From a bacterium (GTDB lineage Bacteria > Zhuqueibacterota > Zhuqueibacteria > Residuimicrobiales > Residuimicrobiaceae), in contig JAKQNR010000052.1 in the NCBI GenBank assembly GCA_029565685.1, positions 62,001-126,000 of the forward strand: a stretch of DNA of 64,000 nucleotides, written 5' to 3'. Position 1 is the stretch's first letter; every line of letters begins with the position of its first letter. The translations under genes were made by a program, and so were the position numbers. Positions 17,093-24,005 of the stretch are shown here, piece after piece. Under the pieces are notes generated by a model. That model was not told where the DNA came from, did no database searches, and saw nothing but the letters and a program-made list of their open reading frames with translations.

Positions 17093-18111
17093 ATCAGTCG
17101 GAAAAGCCCATCATCGCCGTCACGCTGGGTGATCCTGCCGGAGTAGGACCCGAGATCACGCTCAAGGCGCTGAAGAATGAACAGGTGCAGCAGGCGGTGC
17201 GGCCGGTGGTGTTCGGCGACGCCCAGGTGTTGCGCCAAGCCATGGATATCACCGGATTGCGGTTCAATCTGCAACCCCTGCAGCGCATCGATCAAGCGGT
17301 GTTCGAACCCAGCACCATCCTGGTGGTGGAAAGCGATATGATCAACGCGCCGGTGCAGATGGGTGCGGCGCAGGATCTGTGCGGACGCGCTGTTTTCTCT
17401 TATCTGGCCAATGCCGTCGACTGGACCATGAGCGGGATCACCCAGGCCATGGTCAGTGCGCCGGTCAGCAGAGAGTCGCTTCGTGCGGGCCACATTCCTT
17501 ACTGGGATCAGACCGAGATTTTGGCCAAGTTAACTCAGACCGAAACGCCCATCTCCCTGCTCATGACCGGCCCGCTGCGCATTCTGCTCTATGCTCGGCC
17601 TATGCCGTTCCGCCAGGTGGCGGAGCATCTGTCCGTCGACCGCCTAGTGGCGGCGCTTCAGCGCGGCGATCAGGGCATGCGTCAGCTTGGCGTTGAACGC
17701 CCGCGCCTGGCTGTGGCGGCGCTCAATCCGTGCGGCGGAGAGAAGGGCCTTCTCGGCGATGAAGAGGCCGCCCTACTCGCTCCGGCTGTTGCGCAGGCTT
17801 GCCGTCTGGGGCTGAATGTCAAAGGTCCGGCGCCCGCTGATCTGGTTTTTTGTCATGCCCTCGCGGGTATGTATGATGCGGTGCTTGCGCTGTACTACGA
17901 TCAGGGACGCATCGCAGCCTTTTGTTATGATTGTCAGCGGACGATCGAACTGACCCTGGGGCTGCCTTTTCTGCACATCGCCGCAGATTATGGAACCGTT
18001 TTGGAAGATGCTGGAAAGAACATGGCCGATCCCGTCGGCATGATCGAATGCCTGCTGGCATGCAGCCGCTACGGCCAAACGGCGCGCGAATTTTTTAAAA
18101 AGAACACTTGA
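17089..18111 (+). CDS. PdxA-like dehydrogenase lacking the metal-binding histidines
   Basis: By overall sequence this is the PdxA (4-hydroxythreonine-4-phosphate dehydrogenase) family: GDPAGVGPEI near the N-terminus, SAPVSRESL, RPRLAVAALNPCGGE, and GKNMADP near the C-terminus, over 340 aa. In E. coli PdxA the divalent metal is held by His166, His211 and His266. Here the matching contexts read DQTE instead of GHTE (Gln141), ARPMP instead of a THxP-type motif (about Pro171), and YYDQG instead of YHDQG (Tyr270); DHGT is also DYGT (Tyr301). A normal metal-dependent oxidative decarboxylation is therefore unlikely. No other B6 gene is nearby. The frame is intact, so this is a diverged paralogue, not a pseudogene. 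Confidence 0.8.
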   Translation: MNQSEKPIIAVTLGDPAGVGPEITLKALKNEQVQQAVRPVVFGDAQVLRQAMDITGLRFNLQPLQRIDQAVFEPSTILVVESDMINAPVQMGAAQDLCGRAVFSYLANAVDWTMSGITQAMVSAPVSRESLRAGHIPYWDQTEILAKLTQTETPISLLMTGPLRILLYARPMPFRQVAEHLSVDRLVAALQRGDQGMRQLGVERPRLAVAALNPCGGEKGLLGDEEAALLAPAVAQACRLGLNVKGPAPADLVFCHALAGMYDAVLALYYDQGRIAAFCYDCQRTIELTLGLPFLHIAADYGTVLEDAGKNMADPVGMIECLLACSRYGQTAREFFKKNT

Positions 18112-18136
18112 CAGCAAAACGAAAAAGTAGTATATT
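18108..18136 (+). promoter_or_regulatory. Consensus sigma70-type promoter of the trpB2 leader
   Basis: TTGACA (18108-18113, perfect -35), 17-base spacer, TATATT (18131-18136). It overlaps the last codons of the PdxA-like gene. Transcription should start near 18143, about 18 bases before the leader peptide ATG. Confidence 0.85.
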
Positions 18137-18160
18137 CGACTATATAAAACAGGAATGTTC

Positions 18161-18259
18161 ATGTTATCAAATTCTTGCACATCGTCCGTGAACGCGCAAA
18201 GAGGTCTTTGGTGGAGCTGGTGGTGGCGTACGTCCGGACGTAGTGGGAGAAAAGTATAG
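18161..18259 (+). CDS. trpL: Trp-rich leader peptide of the trpB2 attenuator
   Basis: ATG 18161 has AGGA six bases upstream and opens a 32-codon frame ending at TAG 18257-18259. Codons 17-22 (18209-18226) read TGG TGG AGC TGG TGG TGG, that is WWSWWW: five Trp in six. Trp is otherwise absent from the peptide. The position just behind a strong promoter and just before a terminator and a tryptophan synthase gene is that of a trpL-type control peptide. Its role would be to stall the ribosome when charged tRNA-Trp is scarce. The symbol is by functional analogy, not homology. Confidence 0.88.
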   Translation: MLSNSCTSSVNAQRGLWWSWWWRTSGRSGRKV

Positions 18260-18307
18260 CATGATCAGCTATTGATAAATACTCCACGCCTTTTCAGGCC
18301 CGCTACG
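18229..18307 (+). promoter_or_regulatory. Attenuator pairing segments (1:2 hairpin and 2:3 antiterminator)
   Basis: Segment 1 (18229-18233) can pair with 18238-18242 around a CCGG loop, directly after the last Trp codon. Segment 2 (18239-18247, CGTAGTGGG) can instead pair with segment 3 (18299-18307, CCCGCTACG) over nine base pairs with one G-U. That pairing consumes the 5' arm of the terminator. Segment 2 nearly copies the terminator's 3' arm (GTAGCGGG). A ribosome stalled on the Trp codons would cover segment 1 and free segment 2; a ribosome at the leader stop would cover segment 2 and let the terminator form. The pairing is seen in the sequence; the mechanism is inferred from known trp attenuators. 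Confidence 0.8.
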
Positions 18308-18331
18308 TTCACTCAGTAGCGGGCTTTTTTT
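18298..18331 (+). terminator. Intrinsic terminator of the trpB2 attenuator
   Basis: GCCCGCTAC (18298-18306), 9-base loop, GTAGCGGGC (18316-18324), then seven T. The 9-bp stem is perfect. It lies 39 bases after the leader stop and about 100 bases before trpB2. Confidence 0.9.
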
Positions 18332-18429
18332 ATGCGCTCGGCCTACTCTTGTCGGCGCCAAGGTGATTTGGAAAAATGGATGAAAGCAGCCGTACAACAG
18401 ATAACCCTTACAAGCAAAGGAGTAGAAAA

Positions 18430-19806
18430 ATGGAAACGACCAAGTTTGTGCTGACTGAGAATGAGATGCCGCGTCAATGGTATAATCTCAACGCTGACTT
18501 TCCCAAGCCCATGCTGCCGCCCCTGGGGCCGGACGGTAAACCGCTTGCGCCGGAACAGCTGGCGCCGGTGTTTCCCATGAACCTCATCGAGCAGGAGGTC
18601 AGCACCGATCGCTGGATCGACATTCCGGAAGAGGTGTTGAGGATGTATGCCATATATCGTCCTTCGCCGCTGCACCGCGCCCGCGCGCTGGAGCAGGCGC
18701 TGGGCACGCCGGCGCGGATTTATTACAAAAATGAAAGCGTCAATCCAGCCGGAAGCCATAAACCCAATACCGCCATTCCCCAGGCCTATTTCAACAAGGT
18801 GTTCGGTATTAAAAAAATCACCACCGAGACCGGCGCCGGTCAGTGGGGCTGCGCTCTGGCGCTGGCGTGCAGTCTGCTTAAAATGGAATGTAAAGTCTAC
18901 ATGGTGCGCATCAGCTTTGAACAAAAGCCCTTCCGCCGCCTGATGATGGAAACCTGGGGCGCCAAATGCATTCCCAGCCCCAGTCCGGAAACCAACTCTG
19001 GCAGAAAATTCCTCAGTGATTTTCCCGACGCTCCGGGCAGCTTGGGCATGGCTATCAGTGAAGCGGTCGAAGAGGCGGTCAGCGACAGCACCGGCAAGAC
19101 CCGCTATTCCTTGGGCAGCGTGCTCAATCACGTCATGCTGCATCAGACCATTATCGGGCTCGAGGCCAAGAAGCAACTGGCCTTGGCCGGAGAGAAGAAG
19201 GTGGATCGAATCATCGGCTGCGTGGGCGGCGGCAGCAATTTCGCCGGCATTTCGTTCCCCTTTGCCCTGGACCTGATCAACGGCGCGGATATGGAGATCA
19301 TTCCAGTGGAGCCCAGTTCCTGCCCCACCATGACCCGTTCGCCCTTTTCCTACGATTTCGGCGATACCGCTGAGATGACGCCGCTGTTGCCCATGCACTC
19401 TTTGGGCCACATGTTCATGCCGCCGCCGATCCACGCCGGCGGCCTGCGCTATCACGGCGTTTCGCCCATGATCAGTCATGGCATCAACCTGGGTCTGTTC
19501 AAGCCCCGTTCTTACGATCAGCTGGACTGCTATGAAGCAGCGGTTCAATTTGCCCGTACAGAAGGCATCATCCCTGCACCGGAGACCAGCCATGCCATCG
19601 CCGGCGCCATCGATGAAGCGCGCAAGGCCAAGGAAGAGGGCAAAGAGCGCGTGATCCTCTTCAACTTTAGCGGACACGGCCTCATGGACCTGCGCGGCTA
19701 TGACCTCTATTTCCGTGGGGAGCTGGTGAACTATCCTCTGCCGGAAGAAGAGTTCAAGAAATCGATCGCAGTGCTCAACAAACTGCCCAAACCGGCAAAA
19801 TACTAG
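18430..19806 (+). CDS. trpB: Tryptophan synthase beta chain, TrpB2 type
   Basis: Makes L-Trp from indole and serine with PLP. 458 aa, longer at the N-terminus than TrpB1 (LAPVFPMNLIEQEVSTDRWI), as is usual for the TrpB2 branch. The PLP lysine is Lys111 in AGSHKPNT, the phosphate loop is GGGSN (266-270), and TETGAGQWG and SGHGLMDL are also present. AAGGAG upstream of ATG 18430 decides the start; an ATG at 18376 lacks an RBS. No trpA or other trp gene is here. TrpB2 enzymes are often thought to salvage free indole. The upstream attenuator shows that the cell ties this gene to its tryptophan supply. Confidence 0.95.
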   Translation: METTKFVLTENEMPRQWYNLNADFPKPMLPPLGPDGKPLAPEQLAPVFPMNLIEQEVSTDRWIDIPEEVLRMYAIYRPSPLHRARALEQALGTPARIYYKNESVNPAGSHKPNTAIPQAYFNKVFGIKKITTETGAGQWGCALALACSLLKMECKVYMVRISFEQKPFRRLMMETWGAKCIPSPSPETNSGRKFLSDFPDAPGSLGMAISEAVEEAVSDSTGKTRYSLGSVLNHVMLHQTIIGLEAKKQLALAGEKKVDRIIGCVGGGSNFAGISFPFALDLINGADMEIIPVEPSSCPTMTRSPFSYDFGDTAEMTPLLPMHSLGHMFMPPPIHAGGLRYHGVSPMISHGINLGLFKPRSYDQLDCYEAAVQFARTEGIIPAPETSHAIAGAIDEARKAKEEGKERVILFNFSGHGLMDLRGYDLYFRGELVNYPLPEEEFKKSIAVLNKLPKPAKY

Positions 19807-19813
19807 CCGCCAC

Positions 19814-19847
19814 GGCCGGACTCTTTCAGCGAGTCCGGCCTTTTTTT
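19814..19847 (+). terminator. Intrinsic terminator after trpB2
   Basis: GGCCGGACTC and GAGTCCGGCC form a perfect 10-bp stem with a 7-base loop, followed by seven T. It begins 8 bases after the trpB2 stop. Confidence 0.9.
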
Positions 19848-20208
19848 GGTGGCGCGCTCGGCAGGCGCCATTCACTCGGAATTAGATCTCCCGTGAGCCC
19901 TCGCAGGGACGTGAATAGCGGCAGCATGCTTTTTGCCGTGTTCCCGATGATTCGAATATGATCATTGCGAAGGCAATAATTTTGTTGGCAAATTGTGTTA
20001 AAAAGTGTTACTTTTGCCGACACAGTTATCAGCAACCTGGATCATTCTTCTCTGTCCTGAAAATCATTACCACCCATATAACGTTTTAACATCCGCTTCT
20101 TGAGCAAGCGTCTGCGCCGGCACAGCGGCGCCTTGACCGGCGCGAGCGAGTGTTCTTTCATTTTCAATGGGCTTTACAGCACTGGTAAAAATGTGACAGG
20201 AGGGACTT
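19848..20208. other. Intergenic interval without a recognised gene
   Basis: About 360 bases. I see no coding family and no RNA gene. The AT-rich stretch around 19950-20010 could hold a promoter for the following operon, but no box is convincing. The Shine-Dalgarno AGGAGG of the next gene lies at its end. Confidence 0.5.
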
Positions 20209-20745
20209 GTGCCGCAACCACCCAGCAAGTTGATGCCCGCTGTATACGGCGGCTTGGCGATCGGCATCATCAGCGGCGTGCCGTTTTTAAGTTGGATCAA
20301 TTGCGCCTGCTGCGCCGGCGTGATGGGCGGCGGATTTCTGGCAGTTTATCTCTTTCGCCGCGAGCTTGATTCCCGCTACCATATGGACTTTTCGGATGGA
20401 GCTCAGCTCGGATTGCTGGCAGGCCTTTTCGGCGCAGTCATCGCCACGGCCCTGAGCCAGGTGTTCGCTACGGTCAGCTACGAGATGGTGCACAACATCA
20501 TCACCACCTACCTTCAGGACCCGGAGATGGAGGAGATGTTTGATCGCTTTCGGCCGGATATGTTGACCGGCGGTCTGCTCTTTTTCGGCTTTTTGATCAA
20601 TCTGGTTTTCTATACTCTTTTTGGCCTGCTCGGCGGCCTGGTCGGTGTCAGCCTGGTGGGCAAAGCCAGGCTGCCCTATGAACCGCCGCCGGACCAGCCG
20701 ATGCCTGAGGACACGAAGCGGGATTCCGGCGCTCCTCCGCTATGA
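20209..20745 (+). CDS. Hypothetical integral membrane protein
   Basis: 178 aa with four or so hydrophobic segments: LMPAVYGGLAIGIISGVPF, CAGVMGGGFLAVYLF, GAQLGLLAGLFGAVIATAL and a long one in LLFFGFLINLVFYTLFGLL. A CACC pair after the first segment (NCACCAG) could bind a metal or form a disulfide. A polar, proline-rich tail follows. GTG 20209 has AGGAGG about 6 bases upstream. The stop overlaps the next ATG by four bases. Similar small proteins occur in many environmental genomes; the function is unknown. Confidence 0.65.
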   Translation: MPQPPSKLMPAVYGGLAIGIISGVPFLSWINCACCAGVMGGGFLAVYLFRRELDSRYHMDFSDGAQLGLLAGLFGAVIATALSQVFATVSYEMVHNIITTYLQDPEMEEMFDRFRPDMLTGGLLFFGFLINLVFYTLFGLLGGLVGVSLVGKARLPYEPPPDQPMPEDTKRDSGAPPL

Positions 20746-22169
20746 TGGACAAGCTTGCCGCTTATCTGCGGCAAAAGGGACGGCCGGCTTCGGCTGAAGA
20801 GCTGGTCCGCCAGGTGCTCAGAATCTCTGTGCCGTCACCTGCCCTGGCCGAGAAACTGCTGGCATCGATTGCCGGCCAGGAGCACAACCTGGTGCGTGAC
20901 GGCCGGGGTTTGTGGCGGTTGCGCGAAGAGGCTCAACCGGCAGAAGCGGAACTGCCGGTGGAGACGTTTTTTTTTCTGCGGCCGCATTCCGGGCAGGAGG
21001 GTCATTGGTCTTGCTGGTCCGGGATCCGCTACGGCCGTCTGTGGAACGGCGTCTTTCAACTTGCGGACCAAGCACGGCAGGGGACTCTCGCCGAGTCTCT
21101 TTCCGCGTTCGCCGCAGAACGGAAAACGCATCCTTTGGTTCTATCCGGATTTGAACAGCACGCTGCGCAACTCCGCTCCGCTTCGCGCTCGTTGCTCGGC
21201 ATCGATCTCGCTGATCCCGTGTTGACCCTGCGACGTTTGGCTGAACTCGTGTTCCCTGAAAATGCACCGACTGCCATGACGGAGTTGACGCGTTTGCTGC
21301 CCGGCGCTGGTTATGCTGAGGGAGAGCCCGAAGTGCAACTGCAGGCAGAGGCCGGTCTCCTGCTGATGTTGCTCGAACGGCTGCACGACAAGGGTGTTTT
21401 ACATCTCTCCGATCTGTTGCGGATTTACCCTCCGGTTCGTCATCAGCCCGATTTTACCGCTTTTGCCTTTGATGATGCCTTTATCGCCTCGCTGCCGCAT
21501 GCGCCGGGCGTGTATGTGATGCGGGATCGCCAGGAACGGATTCTTTATGTCGGCAAAGCCGCCGATCTGTTCGAACGGGTGGGCTCTTACTTTCGCGCCA
21601 GAGGCGCGGTGGATGAAAAACTGCAGACTCTGTGGAATCAAATTCACCAATTGCAGATCATCCGTACCGGTTCTGAACTGGAGGCCTTGCTGTTGGAGAA
21701 CCGGCTGATCAAGGAGCTGCATCCGCTCATCAACACACAGGTGAAAGTGTTCGGCCGCACCCATCGCCGTAAAAGCCGGTTTCCGCGCATTGTTCTGCTT
21801 CCCTCTGCCTGTGACGATTCGCAGGCACTCTATTTTCTGCATCCGGAAAAGGCGCTTTATTGTTGTCTGCTGGCGGCAGAGGAGGAAAGCCCTTCGGCAG
21901 CGTGGACCATTTTTGACCGCCGGCTGTCGCTGAATGCGCAAGAGGAACTGGAGGCAGAGATCGACGGTTATTTTTTTCACCCCGGTCCACTCCTGCCGGC
22001 GGCGGATGAACGGGCCGAGATAGCGGTGAGCTGGTTGGCGGCTCATGAAGAACAGGCGGAGAGCATCGACATGCGCGGCGTCCTCTGCGCGGCTGAGGCG
22101 TTGCGAACCATTCAAGCTTTTTTGCGCGATGGCCGCTCGAATATGAAACGGATTTTTTACCATTCCTAG
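20742..22169 (+). CDS. Winged-helix / degenerate DnaQ-like / GIY-YIG domain protein
   Basis: 475 aa. Residues 1-65 look like a winged helix (YLRQKGRPASAEELVRQVL, NLVRDGRGLWRL). Residues about 75-225 follow the order of a DnaQ-type exonuclease (VLTLRRLAELVFP, then LTRLLP), but the catalytic DEDD acids are not where they should be. Residues about 245-335 are a UvrC/Cho-type GIY-YIG nuclease: PGVYVMRD, ILYVGKAADLFERV and the Glu-bearing LEALLLENRLIKEL. The C-terminal 140 residues are unassigned. DnaQ-GIY-YIG fusions are known, but there the exonuclease is active. A DNA repair or structure-specific nuclease role is inferred. Confidence 0.75.
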   Translation: MMDKLAAYLRQKGRPASAEELVRQVLRISVPSPALAEKLLASIAGQEHNLVRDGRGLWRLREEAQPAEAELPVETFFFLRPHSGQEGHWSCWSGIRYGRLWNGVFQLADQARQGTLAESLSAFAAERKTHPLVLSGFEQHAAQLRSASRSLLGIDLADPVLTLRRLAELVFPENAPTAMTELTRLLPGAGYAEGEPEVQLQAEAGLLLMLLERLHDKGVLHLSDLLRIYPPVRHQPDFTAFAFDDAFIASLPHAPGVYVMRDRQERILYVGKAADLFERVGSYFRARGAVDEKLQTLWNQIHQLQIIRTGSELEALLLENRLIKELHPLINTQVKVFGRTHRRKSRFPRIVLLPSACDDSQALYFLHPEKALYCCLLAAEEESPSAAWTIFDRRLSLNAQEELEAEIDGYFFHPGPLLPAADERAEIAVSWLAAHEEQAESIDMRGVLCAAEALRTIQAFLRDGRSNMKRIFYHS

Positions 22170-22178
22170 AGGTTGCCT

Positions 22179-24005
22179 TTGCCGCACAGAGCCGGCGAAA
22201 AAAACAAGGAACTGTGGAAGCGTCCGGTTTTTCTTCCGCGATGGAGGGTCTCCCGCCTCCTGGCCGTCCTTTATCTGTGGGTCTGCCTGGTCGTTCCTGC
22301 GCTTCTGTACCCGGCTGACCTGAGTTACACGCTCGCGTTCGATCAGCTCACCTGGAAATATATCACGGTGACCATACAATTGGAAAATCCCTTTGGCCGC
22401 CGCCTGTTGTTTTCCATGCCCAACTGGATCCCCGGCGCCTATGAATGGGGTTCGTTCGGGGACCAGGTGATAGATTTTTCCGCTGTCGACCGCAACGGTG
22501 CAAAGCTGGCCTGGGAAAAGCTCAGCCGCAGCGACTGGGAGGTGCAGGGCGGTGAAGGCCTGGTTACCATCGCCTACACTTTAAAACCATTCAGCCGTTC
22601 GTATTGGGGCACTGGTTTGGATTCCACCGGCGCGCTGTTGGAGGGCGCCGCCACCTGGATGCGCGTGCGCGATTCGGAGAAGGCGCCGGTTCGAGTGCGG
22701 GTGCATGCTCCGGCCGGCTGGCGCATCGCCACCGGTCTAACAGGGGAAGCAGGGGGGAGTTGGGTTGCTGCCGACTATGATGAGTTGGCGGATTGTCCGT
22801 TTCTGTTGGGCGCGCTCAGCGACACGGCGTTTTTCGTCGACGGCGCACGCCACGAACTCTATTTTCATGGCGAAGCGGCGATCGATCGTCCAGCGTTCGC
22901 CGCCATGATCGGCAAGATTGTGGCCGCCCAATCCCGGTTGATGGGCGGCCTGCCTTATAGCCGGTATGTGTTTCAATTCATCCTCAGCGACGATGAGCGG
23001 GGCAGCAGCGGCCTCGAGCACCGCAACAGCACCACCATCCGCTTGCCGAGCCTGGAGGTGATGAAAGATGTGCGCAGCGCGGCCTCGATCATCAGCCATG
23101 AATTTTTTCATCTATGGAACGTCAAGCGCATCACCAATGCAGCGTTTGCGCCGTTAAACTATCAACAGGAGGCGCGTACAGAATCTTTGTGGTGGTTCGA
23201 AGGAGTGACCAGCTATTATGCCGATTTGGCCCTGTTGCGCAGCGGCGTCTGGACGGTGGATGACTTTTTGCGCCATCAGGCCAGGGAGATAGAACGTCTG
23301 CAGGAGAATCCTGATCGCCTGCGCACCACCCTGGCGCAGGCGAGCTGGCGCGTCTGGCAGAACGGGTTCGCCGGGCCGGGCATATCGTATTACAACAAAG
23401 GCCAGTTGCTCGGACTTTTGCTGGACGTCATGATCCGCAAAGCCACGCATAACGAAAAATCACTTGATCATGTCTTGCACTATTTGTATCATACCTATGC
23501 CAGGGCCGGCCGCGGCGTCGGCGATGACGAGTGGGCGGATATACTGCGGCAGGTGGTCGGCAAGGATTTTACTGCGTTTCTCGATCGCTATCTTTACGGC
23601 CTGGTTGAACTGCCGTTTCAGGAGATCCTGGCCTTTGCCGGCTTGCAGGCGGTTGTCCAGACAGAGCCGACGCCTTTCATCGGCGCCATTCGCATCATCG
23701 GTCCACGCAACCGCGTTTTTTCTTTGGATGAAACTTCGGCGGCCGGCCGTGCCGGATTGCGGCGCAATGACCTGATCCTCAGCCTCGACGATCAGGCTTT
23801 CAAGGGTGAAGCAGCGTTGTATGAATGGGTGGGGAAGAAAACCATCGGCGACACCGTCCGGCTGCTGATCAGCCGTGATGGCGTTCAATGGCCGCTGACC
23901 GTCCCGGTGGAAAAGAGAGATCAAATCTCCTGCAGCCTTTCTCTTTCTCCGGATCCGGATCCAGTGACTCTGGCCATCAGGAACAGCTTGTTGAGCGGAC
24001 CATGA
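22179..24005 (+). CDS. M61 family metallopeptidase with PDZ domain
   Basis: About 608 aa, with a signal or anchor segment near residues 25-45. The zinc motif HEFFH (about 307-311) sits in SIISHEFFHLWNVKRI, with the downstream Glu in LWWFEGVTSYYADL, all typical of the glycyl aminopeptidase family M61. A PDZ domain follows (AAGRAGLRRNDLILSLDDQ). Such enzymes trim peptides in the periplasm. I take TTG 22179 as start because AGAGG ends 6 bases before it; TTG 22173 touches that RBS. Its last codon overlaps the M14 start (ATGA). Confidence 0.9.
   Translation: MPHRAGEKNKELWKRPVFLPRWRVSRLLAVLYLWVCLVVPALLYPADLSYTLAFDQLTWKYITVTIQLENPFGRRLLFSMPNWIPGAYEWGSFGDQVIDFSAVDRNGAKLAWEKLSRSDWEVQGGEGLVTIAYTLKPFSRSYWGTGLDSTGALLEGAATWMRVRDSEKAPVRVRVHAPAGWRIATGLTGEAGGSWVAADYDELADCPFLLGALSDTAFFVDGARHELYFHGEAAIDRPAFAAMIGKIVAAQSRLMGGLPYSRYVFQFILSDDERGSSGLEHRNSTTIRLPSLEVMKDVRSAASIISHEFFHLWNVKRITNAAFAPLNYQQEARTESLWWFEGVTSYYADLALLRSGVWTVDDFLRHQAREIERLQENPDRLRTTLAQASWRVWQNGFAGPGISYYNKGQLLGLLLDVMIRKATHNEKSLDHVLHYLYHTYARAGRGVGDDEWADILRQVVGKDFTAFLDRYLYGLVELPFQEILAFAGLQAVVQTEPTPFIGAIRIIGPRNRVFSLDETSAAGRAGLRRNDLILSLDDQAFKGEAALYEWVGKKTIGDTVRLLISRDGVQWPLTVPVEKRDQISCSLSLSPDPDPVTLAIRNSLLSGP

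Noticed and set aside
18112-18375. The trpB2 leader as a 6S-like or SRP-like small RNA, or a riboswitch
   Set aside because: None of the conserved cores is present, and the Trp-codon run with alternative pairing explains the structure better.
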